Assembly: GCA_009668015.1 (NCBI GenBank)
Contig: WJYB01000017.1
Span: forward strand, 1-45,766
Length of the DNA: 45,766 bases
Reading direction: 5' to 3'
Source of the DNA: Enterobacteriaceae bacterium RIT714
GTDB taxonomy: Bacteria > Pseudomonadota > Gammaproteobacteria > Enterobacterales > Enterobacteriaceae
In this document: in pieces, positions 34,146 through 43,408 of the stretch
Layout: each line of letters starts with the position of its first letter
Numbering within the stretch: position 1 is the first letter of the stretch
Position numbers and translations under genes: made by a program
The notes under the pieces: model-generated
Seen by the model: only the letters and a program-made list of their open reading frames with translations
The model's database searches: none
What the model was told of the DNA's origin: nothing

Positions 34146-37100
34146 ATGCGACAGTCACTGGATAAAACGCTTAGAAATCAGCTGGAAAAAGTTGTTGTCA
34201 GGGCCCGAGAACTGATAGAAAAAGCTGCATCAGAAGCATTAATACGTTTAGGAGTGGAGACGGCGGAAGCTCCGGCATACCTGAACGATGATGAGCGTAA
34301 GCTGCGTAATCACCTGCGTGCCCATGCCCGTCAGTTGGGTGACAAGCTGCAATCTAATGGTAAGCAGAGTATTGAACACCTGCGAGCAGAAGTCAGTTAT
34401 GAGCACTGGCATCGTATGTTATTTGCCCGTTTTCTGGAGCAAAACAATCTCTTAATGCTGGATAAATATCTTGCTGTCACGCTGACCGACTGTCAGGAAT
34501 ATGCTGAAGAAGAAGGCTGTAAAGATGGCTGGGAACTGGCCGGCAAGCTGGCACAGAGAATGCTGCCTCAGGTATTTAGGGTCGATTCCCCCGTATTTGA
34601 GCTGCAGATTCCCGTCGACCGCATCCGCGAGTTAGAGAATTTGATTCTGACACTTCCTGCAGCAGTATTTCAGGCTCAGGACAGCCTGGGGTGGTGTTAT
34701 CAGTTCTGGCAAAGTAAACGTAAAGAGGAAGTGAATGCGGCGGGTATTCCGATTGGTGCGGATGAGTTAAGCCCGGTCACCCAGTTATTCACTGAGCCTT
34801 ATATGGTGAGTTTCCTGCTGGATAACAGCCTGGGGGCGTGGTGGGCGAAAAAACAGCTGACGGATGCGGATTTACGCTCGGCAAGTGATGAAAAAACCTT
34901 GCGTCAGGCTGCTGCCATTGATGGTGTACCGCTGGAATATCTGCGTTTTGTTAAAACCAGCGATGAGCAGGGTGAGTTGTGGCAAGCCGCCGGCGGCTGG
35001 TTTGATGGCTGGCCACAGGAAGTTCGTGCACTGAAAACGCTGGATCCGTGCTGTGGTTCAGGGCATTTTCTGGTTGCATTATTCCTGATGCTGGTGCCAA
35101 TGCGTATGCAGCTTGAAGGACTTGATGCCAGAAGCGCTGTAGATAAGGTGCTTGCTGATAACCTTCATGGCCTTGAACTTGACAGCCGCTGTGTGGAGAT
35201 TGCTGCCTTTGCGCTGGCGCTGGAGGCCTGGCGATATCCCAATGCCGGAGGTTACCGTACCCTCCCTGCACTAAATATTGCCTGCTCAGGGCTGGATGTC
35301 AGCGCAGCTACCCAGGAATGGCTGGCGCTTGCTAAACACAATCCGGATATCAGCGAGGCACTTAATTGGTTTACCCGAACCTTCAAAGATGCTCCGGTGC
35401 TGGGCAGCCTGATTGACGTCAATACGGCTTATTACGAAGGAAAAACTGAAGGCAAAGCCTCCCCCTGGCAGGTTCTCCTGGATGCGAAAGTTGCAACAGA
35501 TGATGAAGCAAAAACAGCCCAAGTAACAGCTCAGGGCTTAGCAATGACAGCAAAACTATTGTCAGAAAGGTATAACCTGGTAGCTACTAACGTGCCTTAT
35601 CTGGCACGCGGTAAACAGTGCGAGGCGCTTAAAGAGTTTTGTGAGAACTATTTTCCTGGAGCAAAAGCCGACTTGGCTACGGTATTCTTGGAGCGCTGTA
35701 CAGGTTTCACCCCAATCGGCGGTACTTCAACAATCGTCTTACCGCAGAACTGGCTTTTCCTGACGAGCTACAAGAGGTTCAGAGAAAAGTTGCTAACAGA
35801 AGAGACTTGGAATCTGATAGCTCGTTTGGGGCCAAGGGCGTTTGAAACTATTTCAGGTGAGGTGGTTCAGGCGATTTTGATTATTCTCACTAAGGGAACA
35901 GCAATTAATGGAGCTTTGCTGCATAGTGTCGATGTATCCGCACCAAAAACTGTGTCAGAAAAAGCAGGGAAGTTGCTTGAAGAGGTTTTACAAACTGTTG
36001 AACAATTAAAGCAATTGGATAATCCGGATTGTGTGATTATTTTAGCGGAATCATCAGCTTCTTCTCTGTTAAGGGACGATGCAAAAGGGTTGGCAGGTAT
36101 TCTAAATGGGGATTCCCCGCGATTTCAGCGCCAATTTTGGGAGTTTAATTGTAAAGGAGAGGATTTCGTATATCAGCAAAGTACCGTTTCAACGTTCATT
36201 CACTTTGGGGGGCTTGATAAGGTTATTGAGTATGATGATACAAATGGCCATCTGCGTTTACCTGCTGAATATCGTAGAGACAGGCTTCACGATTCTGATC
36301 AAAGAGGGAATTCTGCATGGGGTCGATGGGGGGTGGCAATTAGCCAAATGAGAGAGCTTCCTGCAGCACTCTATATTGGTAACAAGTTTGACTCGAATAT
36401 TGGAGTTCTGTTACCCAAAAATAATAATGTGCTTGCTGCACTTTGGTGTTACTGCTCTAGCCTTGATTATAATAAAGAAGTACGTTTAATTGATCAGAAA
36501 TTAAATGTAACTAATGCGACCTTAGTAAAAGTTCCGTTTGAGTTTGAACACTGGTCAATAGTAGCAAAACAGAAATATCCCAATGGTCTTCCTAAACCCT
36601 ACACCAATGACCCTACTCAGTGGATTTACCACGGCCATCCCTGTGGCTCTGTTATCTGGGATGAAGAAAAAAAATGGACTGCTATCGCTGATAAGCGAAC
36701 CGATGAGACAGTACTACAAGTTGCGGTTGCTCGCCTGTTAGGGTACCGGTGGCCAGCAGAGCTGGATGAGAAAATGGAGTTGGCAGATGAGATGCTTCAC
36801 TGGCTTGGTAAATCTGGTGATTTGCTTAAACTAGTTGATGATGACGGCATAGTCTGCCTGCCAGCACTTCGCGGGGAAAAAGCCGCTGCTTCCCGCCTGG
36901 AGGCCATGCTGCAGGCTGCCTACGAAGAGGACTGGTCATCCAGTGTTCTCAGTGATCTGCTTGCCAGCGTTGGTAGTAAGAGCCTGGAAAACTGGCTGCG
37001 GGATAAATTCTTTGAACAACACTGCAAGCTCTTTCAGCACCGTCCGTTTATCTGGCAAATCTGGGATGGTCTTAAAGATGGATTCTCAGTACTGGTCAAC

Positions 37101-37613
37101 TACCATAAGCTCAATTACCAGGGTTTAGAACGCCTGATTTATACCTATCTTGGGGACTGGATCCGTACTCAGGAGCACGGTTTCAAAGAAGGCATTGATG
37201 GTGCAGAAAGTCGTTTGATGGCGGCTAAAAACCTCAAAGACTCGCTGGAAACCATCCTTAAAGGAGATGCCATCACCGGCAAGAGTGGTCTCGACATTTT
37301 TGTGCGCTGGAAACCGTTACACGAACAGCCTATGGGCTGGAACCCGGACTTAAATGATGGTGTGCGCCTTAATATTCGTCCGTTTATGCAGGCACCAGAT
37401 GTGGATAAGAAGGGGGCCGGTGTTTTACGCACTAAGCCCAATATTAAGTGGGGTAAAGACCGCGGCAACGACGTTGAATCGGCCCCCTGGTATTATCTGG
37501 GCCTGCAGTATGGTGAAAAAGAGGGGGCGCGTATCAATGACCACCATATCAGTCTTGCAGATAAACAAGCTGCCAGAGACGAACATGCAATAAGGAAAAT
37601 CACGGATGATTAA
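34146..37613 (+). CDS. pglX: PglX adenine methyltransferase of BREX
   Basis: An 1155-aa N6-adenine methyltransferase. SAM motif I is DPCCGSGHF at 300-308 and the catalytic motif IV position reads NVPY at 482-485 rather than NPPY. The rest of the region (CENYFPGAKADLATVFLERC) matches the BREX-type PglX. The C-terminal 500 residues hold the target-recognition part and a domain typical of this family. It methylates host DNA at a non-palindromic site and is needed for exclusion. Two G6 runs (36207-36212, 36328-36333) lie in the recognition half. It overlaps the next gene by 8 bases. Confidence 0.94.
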   Translation: MRQSLDKTLRNQLEKVVVRARELIEKAASEALIRLGVETAEAPAYLNDDERKLRNHLRAHARQLGDKLQSNGKQSIEHLRAEVSYEHWHRMLFARFLEQNNLLMLDKYLAVTLTDCQEYAEEEGCKDGWELAGKLAQRMLPQVFRVDSPVFELQIPVDRIRELENLILTLPAAVFQAQDSLGWCYQFWQSKRKEEVNAAGIPIGADELSPVTQLFTEPYMVSFLLDNSLGAWWAKKQLTDADLRSASDEKTLRQAAAIDGVPLEYLRFVKTSDEQGELWQAAGGWFDGWPQEVRALKTLDPCCGSGHFLVALFLMLVPMRMQLEGLDARSAVDKVLADNLHGLELDSRCVEIAAFALALEAWRYPNAGGYRTLPALNIACSGLDVSAATQEWLALAKHNPDISEALNWFTRTFKDAPVLGSLIDVNTAYYEGKTEGKASPWQVLLDAKVATDDEAKTAQVTAQGLAMTAKLLSERYNLVATNVPYLARGKQCEALKEFCENYFPGAKADLATVFLERCTGFTPIGGTSTIVLPQNWLFLTSYKRFREKLLTEETWNLIARLGPRAFETISGEVVQAILIILTKGTAINGALLHSVDVSAPKTVSEKAGKLLEEVLQTVEQLKQLDNPDCVIILAESSASSLLRDDAKGLAGILNGDSPRFQRQFWEFNCKGEDFVYQQSTVSTFIHFGGLDKVIEYDDTNGHLRLPAEYRRDRLHDSDQRGNSAWGRWGVAISQMRELPAALYIGNKFDSNIGVLLPKNNNVLAALWCYCSSLDYNKEVRLIDQKLNVTNATLVKVPFEFEHWSIVAKQKYPNGLPKPYTNDPTQWIYHGHPCGSVIWDEEKKWTAIADKRTDETVLQVAVARLLGYRWPAELDEKMELADEMLHWLGKSGDLLKLVDDDGIVCLPALRGEKAAASRLEAMLQAAYEEDWSSSVLSDLLASVGSKSLENWLRDKFFEQHCKLFQHRPFIWQIWDGLKDGFSVLVNYHKLNYQGLERLIYTYLGDWIRTQEHGFKEGIDGAESRLMAAKNLKDSLETILKGDAITGKSGLDIFVRWKPLHEQPMGWNPDLNDGVRLNIRPFMQAPDVDKKGAGVLRTKPNIKWGKDRGNDVESAPWYYLGLQYGEKEGARINDHHISLADKQAARDEHAIRKITDD

Positions 37614-39405
37614 ATCAGTATTTAACTATCCGGTGTCAACCTTGTTGGATATTGAAGCAGGGGTGGTATATGCCATCCCACGTTACCAACGGGAGTACAC
37701 TTGGGGTAAATGGCAATGGGATGCCTTGTTTGAGGATCTATTAGAAAACGACCTTAATTACTACTTGGGGTCGATTATCTGTATCAACCAAAGTACAGAT
37801 ACGCTGGCTCTGCAGCAGTTAGAGTTGGTGGATGGCCAACAGCGAATGACTACATTGTCATTATTGTTAGCTGCCATTTATGCAAGCTACAACCAGTTGG
37901 GCATTGAACTTGAGATGGAACAGCAGATAGAGCTGTATAACCTGAAGCATAAATTGGTGCTGAAAAAGAATGCGGACCAGCCCCGGTTAGTACCTCAGGT
38001 GCAAAATGCCAACCAGCAGGATTACCTGGCGGTTCTGAAAGAGGCTGGCATTCTTAAAGAGGCTGAGTGGGTTTCCAATGCAGGTAATCGTCGGGTATTT
38101 CGTGCCTATCGACATTTTTTAATGCGCATTGAACAGTATGTCAGTGAGAGCGAAACCCCATTGCAGGCGCTAAATGAGCTGCTTGATAAAGTCAATGCAT
38201 CTTCTCTGGTAAAAATAGAGGTAGCAAGTCATTCAGATGCCTATACCCTGTTTGAGTCACTTAACAATCGAGGGGTGCCTCTTACCGCGATTGATTTGAT
38301 GAAAAACAAGCTACTGGCGAAGCTCGAACAGATTGAGCCGGGCAGTATTGATAAGTCTTTTATCAGCTGGACCAAAGTGATGGAAGCCCTGGGGGATGAT
38401 TATGGGGTACAAGAGCGTTTTTTCCGTCAGTACTACAATGCGTTCAAGCCTGAGTTAAAAGATATCGTCAATGTACCAGTAGCGACGAAATCTAATCTTA
38501 TTCAAATTTTCGAAAAATTGATTGCTCATGATCCGCATCAATTCCTACAAGCTATGCGCAGTCATTCTGACTGGTATGCGCAGATTGTAGGGAATTGCGA
38601 AGTTCCGGATGAACCTAAACTAACAAAACTGCTTAAAAGTCTGGATAGAATTCAAGGCGCTCCTTCTTATCTCTTATTGCTAATGTTGTTTGCCAGACGA
38701 CAGAACTTAGCATTGAGCATTGAGCATATTGAAAAAGTGGTCACTTTGCTGATCAACTTCTTTGTCCGTAGGAACACTACTGATGTGCCTGCTACTCGGG
38801 ATTTAAACCGCATATTTATGGAGTTAACTGAAATTCTGCAAAGCTGCCACGGTGAGCAGGTTGTCAGTGCGATTGCTAATACCCTAGGGTCTGTCAGTAC
38901 CTCTGATGAGCATTTCCGCCAAGCGCTTAGTGGCGGTCTATACGAAGAAAATAGCTGGGTCTGCCGCTTTATCCTGTGTGCTCTTGAAGAAAGCATGATG
39001 ACCAAGGAGAACCAAGTAGACCTATGGGCAGTGGAAGGCAAGCAATATGTGTGGACCATTGAGCATGTTTTCCCACAAGGATTAAACATCCCTGATTCTT
39101 GGGTAGATATGATAGCGGATGGCGATAAAACGTTGGCGGAGCAATATCGTCAAAGCCATGTGCATAAACTTGGTAACTTGACTATCTCGGGATACAACAG
39201 TTCTTTAGGGAATAAGTGTTTTTTGGAAAAACGCGATCGTACGACCCGGGATAAACGTCCTGTAGGCTACAACAATGGTTTGTATCTAAATCAGGAGCTG
39301 GCTATTACTGAGACTTGGTCAATAGTGCAAATTGAGCAAAGAACAACCGCGATGGTAGATAAGGCACTAATTCTGTTTAGTTTACCGGGTGTCGTCGGGA
39401 GATAA
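37606..39405 (+). CDS. brxU: GmrSD-type (DUF262-DUF1524) type IV restriction enzyme, BrxU-like
   Basis: A 599-aa fused GmrS-GmrD protein. N-terminal DUF262: IPRYQREYTW (24-33) and the nucleotide-hydrolysis signature VDGQQR (75-80), then FESLNNRGVPLTAIDLMKNK. C-terminal DUF1524 HNH nuclease: H487 in IEHVFPQG, and H520 and N524 in HKLGNLTIS. Such enzymes cut DNA carrying glucosylated or otherwise modified cytosine. In the E. fergusonii pEFER BREX cluster, BrxU is a related enzyme located among the BREX genes. Here it lies between pglX and pglZ with coupled overlaps (8 bases to pglX, 3-base gap to pglZ), so it is part of the operon. The symbol is by analogy. Confidence 0.88.
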   Translation: MIKSVFNYPVSTLLDIEAGVVYAIPRYQREYTWGKWQWDALFEDLLENDLNYYLGSIICINQSTDTLALQQLELVDGQQRMTTLSLLLAAIYASYNQLGIELEMEQQIELYNLKHKLVLKKNADQPRLVPQVQNANQQDYLAVLKEAGILKEAEWVSNAGNRRVFRAYRHFLMRIEQYVSESETPLQALNELLDKVNASSLVKIEVASHSDAYTLFESLNNRGVPLTAIDLMKNKLLAKLEQIEPGSIDKSFISWTKVMEALGDDYGVQERFFRQYYNAFKPELKDIVNVPVATKSNLIQIFEKLIAHDPHQFLQAMRSHSDWYAQIVGNCEVPDEPKLTKLLKSLDRIQGAPSYLLLLMLFARRQNLALSIEHIEKVVTLLINFFVRRNTTDVPATRDLNRIFMELTEILQSCHGEQVVSAIANTLGSVSTSDEHFRQALSGGLYEENSWVCRFILCALEESMMTKENQVDLWAVEGKQYVWTIEHVFPQGLNIPDSWVDMIADGDKTLAEQYRQSHVHKLGNLTISGYNSSLGNKCFLEKRDRTTRDKRPVGYNNGLYLNQELAITETWSIVQIEQRTTAMVDKALILFSLPGVVGR

Positions 39406-39408
39406 CGA

Positions 39409-41445
39409 ATGCAAGTAATTGATAAATTGATAGAGCAGCTACGGGGTAGTGCACATTTTAATCCTGCGGTGCAGGAGGCCCCAGCAGCGGTGCTATGGAC
39501 AGATGAAGCCTGCCAATGGCAAAGTGCCATGCCATTGATTAAACAATTTATTCCAGAGCTGCTCGAACTTGGTGATTATCAACCAGAGCAGCGGACTGGT
39601 CCGGCTATTTGGTTGAAGTGTGCCATTGCTGGGGTGTTGGAAGATGTTATGTTACCTGAAGGTCGTACACCAATTATCTATCTTCCCAAAATTGGGCGAA
39701 AAGCGTTGCGCGCTATCGAAGATTGCCCGGACTATTTACGTCCTTTAGCAGAATTACAATATCGTGGGTGTTGGTGGGCCTATAATACGGCAGGACGTGA
39801 TTGGAGTATAAGTTCTTTTCTGACAAACCCACGAGTTGGGCTTGAATTAGACGTAGCAAAAGATAAAAACACATTAGAAATTATCCCCCAAATCTTGAAG
39901 GATCTTTTAGAATCCCGTGTTGAAGACTTACAAGGAAAGCGGTTAGAGGCTAAAGATTTTCAATCATTAGTATTTAATGATCCTATTAAAGATCTACTTG
40001 GGTGGCTGAATAATCCCGAAGATAAGCTTAAGCAGTGGGACGACAATAAATGGTCGCTTTTCAGTAATACTTGCTCAAGTCAGTTTGGTTATGAACCAAC
40101 AGATGCTAATTATTCTCAAATGCTCGCATCCCTTTTATCTGCCCAAGGGGCGTGGCAAGAAGTGTGGCAGCGCTTTGAAGATACCGCACATAACCTATCA
40201 GGATTAATCCTTGTCCTTCGTGATGTAACCCCTGATTTAGCTGCTGATTTAAGTCATTATCCTATTGAAAATACTCGCGATGAAAAAAGCCTTGCCGATG
40301 CGCTTGCTGGCCTTCCTCAACTTGATGTAAACAAAGTTAGAGGAACTATCTGTTCACTATATCAACAGAATAAAGAGCGCGAAAGCTGGCTTTGGTATCG
40401 ATTAGGGGAATCTAAATACCTCGAGATTTTGGCCCATCTGGCAAAAGTCGCTGAATTGACCCAGCAAGTGTTCAATCATCAGTCACCGGAAGAGATGGCA
40501 GAGCTATATCAGGAGTGCTTCTGGCAAGTCGATGCTGCAGCGTTGCAGGCCATGGCATTGGCAAAGGAACCGGGCCAACAGGAATTAGTCGCAAATGTAT
40601 TAAAACTAATATATTCCCCTTGGTTGAACGAGGTATCGCTTAACTTCCAACAGTTGGTTAAAAGAAAAGGATATCCCGGGAATACTGAAATTAAGGAAGC
40701 GACAGCTACTTACCAGGTTAAAGGGATGGTAGTGTTTTTTGTAGATGGTTTGCGTTTTGATTGCGCTAAAAAATTAGAGCAAAAGCTTGATGCGCGTAAT
40801 TTAGTTGTCGGTGTAAAAACACAGTGGAGTGCGTTGCCATCACTGACTGATACCGCCAAAGCCGCTGTTACTCCTGTTGCTGGTTTGCTGAACGGAGCTT
40901 TTGATTCGCAGGACTTTAAGCCTTCAGTAACCGCAACCGGTAGTGAATTCAGTAGCTATCAATTAAAAAAAGCCTTAGCTCAGCAAGGTTGGCAATACTT
41001 AGAAGGGTTGGATACTGGTGAGTCTGATGGCTTGGCTTGGCTGCAAACGGGAGACCTGGATAACTTGGGTCACCAGCAGCAACGAAAATTGCCTTTAGGT
41101 ATTGATGACGTACTTGAAGAAGTTGCTGATAGGATTTGTCATTTATTGAATGCAGGATGGAAACAAATCCGTGTTGTTACGGATCACGGTTGGCTATGGT
41201 TACCAGACCAATTACCAAAAGCTGAACTCGAAAAACCCTTGGTTCGGAAGTACCTATCAAGATGTGCCATTCTCAAAGATAACGCCACTACAAGTTTGCC
41301 TCAAGTTGAGTGGTATTGGAATTCTGCGGTGTCTCTTGCTATGGCGCCTGGTGTCAGTGCATTCACCGCTGGGGATTATTACAATCATGGCGGTTTAAGT
41401 TTGCAAGAATGCCTGACACCTGTACTTAAAGTTACTAAGGACTGA
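39409..41445 (+). CDS. pglZ: PglZ phosphatase-fold BREX protein
   Basis: A 678-aa alkaline-phosphatase-superfamily protein. Metal-binding residues are visible at D446 (FFVDGLRFD, 443-451) and D592-H593 (VVTDHGWLWLP). In type 1 BREX, PglZ is around 830 aa, so this one is shorter, apparently in the N-terminal half. It is essential for BREX function; a nuclease activity of PglZ has been reported for some systems. It is the last gene of the plus-strand operon and ends at a strong bidirectional terminator. In canonical type 1 BREX a brxL gene would follow; none does. Confidence 0.92.
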   Translation: MQVIDKLIEQLRGSAHFNPAVQEAPAAVLWTDEACQWQSAMPLIKQFIPELLELGDYQPEQRTGPAIWLKCAIAGVLEDVMLPEGRTPIIYLPKIGRKALRAIEDCPDYLRPLAELQYRGCWWAYNTAGRDWSISSFLTNPRVGLELDVAKDKNTLEIIPQILKDLLESRVEDLQGKRLEAKDFQSLVFNDPIKDLLGWLNNPEDKLKQWDDNKWSLFSNTCSSQFGYEPTDANYSQMLASLLSAQGAWQEVWQRFEDTAHNLSGLILVLRDVTPDLAADLSHYPIENTRDEKSLADALAGLPQLDVNKVRGTICSLYQQNKERESWLWYRLGESKYLEILAHLAKVAELTQQVFNHQSPEEMAELYQECFWQVDAAALQAMALAKEPGQQELVANVLKLIYSPWLNEVSLNFQQLVKRKGYPGNTEIKEATATYQVKGMVVFFVDGLRFDCAKKLEQKLDARNLVVGVKTQWSALPSLTDTAKAAVTPVAGLLNGAFDSQDFKPSVTATGSEFSSYQLKKALAQQGWQYLEGLDTGESDGLAWLQTGDLDNLGHQQQRKLPLGIDDVLEEVADRICHLLNAGWKQIRVVTDHGWLWLPDQLPKAELEKPLVRKYLSRCAILKDNATTSLPQVEWYWNSAVSLAMAPGVSAFTAGDYYNHGGLSLQECLTPVLKVTKD

Positions 41446-41481
41446 AATTTTATTACTTAAAATAAGTTTCACTGAGTGTTT

Positions 41482-41513
41482 GCTAAAAGCCGCTTTTATA
41501 AGCGGCTTTTAGC
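41482..41513. terminator. Bidirectional terminator between pglZ and the ATPase pair
   Basis: GCTAAAAGCCGCTT (41482-41495) and AAGCGGCTTTTAGC (41500-41513) form a perfect 14-base stem with a TTAT loop. The A-rich 5' and T-rich 3' arm ends supply a T-run on both strands. It overlaps the last stop-codon base of the minus-strand gene. Confidence 0.85.
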
Positions 41514-43369
41514 TATTTGAACACGCTGGAATTGCGGATGCGAGATAGCTGTTTTGTAGTTATTTTTTTTTGTTCTGTCACTCCGCTAGAGTAGTCTCCG
41601 CGCTGATAGAGCACCATGATCGTATCGTCATATTCACAACCTAAGGCTTCACTAATTTCCCGCATATCCTCTCGGTCCATGGCACGTTTGTAAGCATCTT
41701 TTTGTTTAGAAAGATTATAAATACTGAATACACACGCAACTATGAGTTTGTCAGCAGTGGTCTCTCCGCCACCAGGGTTAACAATTAAGTTGAATTCTAC
41801 ATCTTCACCCAGCTCCAGGCGTGAATTAAAATCCAGCACTCTGCTCTTCGCACAGCTCGGCGAGAAGTCATTATAGGTGACTCCATTTACCCACTGAGCT
41901 TTTATCCAGTTTCTATCATCACCTCGCATTGCACGACCAGATTTAGGATAGGGCGCTCCTTCATTCAGGAATTCGTCACGAATTAATTTGATTGCCTCAA
42001 GCAGCTGTGGATCGTTGGTATAGGCGCTGAAATTAACTTCGGGCTCAGACAATTTTCCAGGAATGACTAGATAGCTTTGAGTTAGAAATGTTTCCGAATC
42101 ATCACGTTTTTTGGTGATTACAGTTTCAGAAAAAGGGGTGATAAACATTCCTCGGTCAAAGCCTCTGACTTGATATTTCGCACAAATATCTTCAAATGAA
42201 TACCGTAACCCATCGAAATCATTCAAGTCATCGCTGGCCTCAAGATGATCAAGTAGTTCTGAATACGCTCGAACAGCTTCCAGGTTTGTAAAATGTTTCG
42301 CCTGAGTATTCTGGTGGTATCCACATGCTCTGCCAACGTTGGCTTGCACCACTGCGGCTATATTGGCAATAGAGCTATCCCATGTGTTTATTAGCGTGTT
42401 TTTCATTTCTTGGCCAAAGTTAATACCAGCGCGAAATCCAGCCACAGTTATAGCGATTATCTTTTCATCAAACATTGCTGCTGTTTCGTACGCTCGTTTG
42501 AAGTCATCGATAGATGAGAGTTCGTGATCGCCAACGCCAACAAGCTTTTGACCTATGATTAAGATTTGCTCTTCATCTACACCTTGATTAATCAGTACTT
42601 GTTTGGCTATGTTTGCTTGACTTGATGGAACCCTAATCAGTGACCAGCCTACGCCCTGATGTTCTTTAAACTGGCGTATAAAGCGCTTTTGTAGCAGTGA
42701 ATCTTCACAAAAATCGCGTTGATCATCATCAAGTTTGACCAGCTGGTTACTGCGATGCATTTGTCGAATGCCATGATATTCATCACTAGCTTTGTGAAAT
42801 ACCAAAGACGTATTGAAGCTGTGACGTAGAATGGAATCTTCGCTAGCTGAGTAGAGTGAGCTAAATGGAGTTGCGGAAATAAATACAACTTTACAGTCTA
42901 CATTAACTTGTTCCAGGTAATTAAATACCTTTTCATAGCGAACACTATCAATGCCAGAACCATAGTGACACTCATCGATGATGATGAGCTTAGGTGGTTG
43001 GCGCTTAAAGTCCGATTTAAGCGCATTATCTATATTTGTGAAGTTACTAACAACGACATTTTTGCAGGGGGCAAGGTCACGCTTTGCTTGCTCTTGAAGT
43101 GCCAGATCTGCCATTGTCACAAGATATAAAGTATCTTTTAAGTATTTCCGGTTAGCCAATAATTCATCGGGTAAAGATAGTCTCTGAAGGCAGGCAAGGG
43201 CAAGAGCGATACCTGATTTTCCTGACTGCATTTCCGCAGCAAGGATCACTGCTTTTGAACCAGAGTTCAATTTAGTAAATGCTTTCTCAGCAGCGTTGCG
43301 TTGGTGTTCAAAAGTATTTTCAGCCATTGAACACTGGACATAGTTGCGATACTTATTTGAGCTATTCAT
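41513..43369 (-). CDS. SF2-type ATPase/helicase, paralogue A
   Basis: A 618-aa protein with superfamily 2 motifs: motif I AAEMQSGKS at 44-52, motif II DECH at 132-135, motif III SATPF at 165-169, and motif VI QANVGRACGY at 342-351. ITVAGFRAGINFG near 307-319 acts as motif V. The C-terminal 220 residues are unrecognised and shared with the next gene (GRAMRGDDRNWIKAQWVNG; LIVACVFSIYNLSK). No nuclease motif is seen. ATP-driven translocation on DNA or RNA is likely, but the substrate is unknown. It lies 39 bases after the upstream paralogue and is convergent with pglZ. I do not recognise it as BrxHI, BrxHII or BrxD. Confidence 0.85.
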   Translation of the reverse strand: MNSSNKYRNYVQCSMAENTFEHQRNAAEKAFTKLNSGSKAVILAAEMQSGKSGIALALACLQRLSLPDELLANRKYLKDTLYLVTMADLALQEQAKRDLAPCKNVVVSNFTNIDNALKSDFKRQPPKLIIIDECHYGSGIDSVRYEKVFNYLEQVNVDCKVVFISATPFSSLYSASEDSILRHSFNTSLVFHKASDEYHGIRQMHRSNQLVKLDDDQRDFCEDSLLQKRFIRQFKEHQGVGWSLIRVPSSQANIAKQVLINQGVDEEQILIIGQKLVGVGDHELSSIDDFKRAYETAAMFDEKIIAITVAGFRAGINFGQEMKNTLINTWDSSIANIAAVVQANVGRACGYHQNTQAKHFTNLEAVRAYSELLDHLEASDDLNDFDGLRYSFEDICAKYQVRGFDRGMFITPFSETVITKKRDDSETFLTQSYLVIPGKLSEPEVNFSAYTNDPQLLEAIKLIRDEFLNEGAPYPKSGRAMRGDDRNWIKAQWVNGVTYNDFSPSCAKSRVLDFNSRLELGEDVEFNLIVNPGGGETTADKLIVACVFSIYNLSKQKDAYKRAMDREDMREISEALGCEYDDTIMVLYQRGDYSSGVTEQKKITTKQLSRIRNSSVFK

Positions 43370-43408
43370 ATGTCAATATAAAGTTTAGGGGGCATGCAGC
43401 CCCTTGTA

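Noticed and set aside
38667..39089. Minus-strand frame of 140 aa inside the GmrSD gene
   Set aside because: Antisense shadow of a gene with intact DUF1524 motifs.
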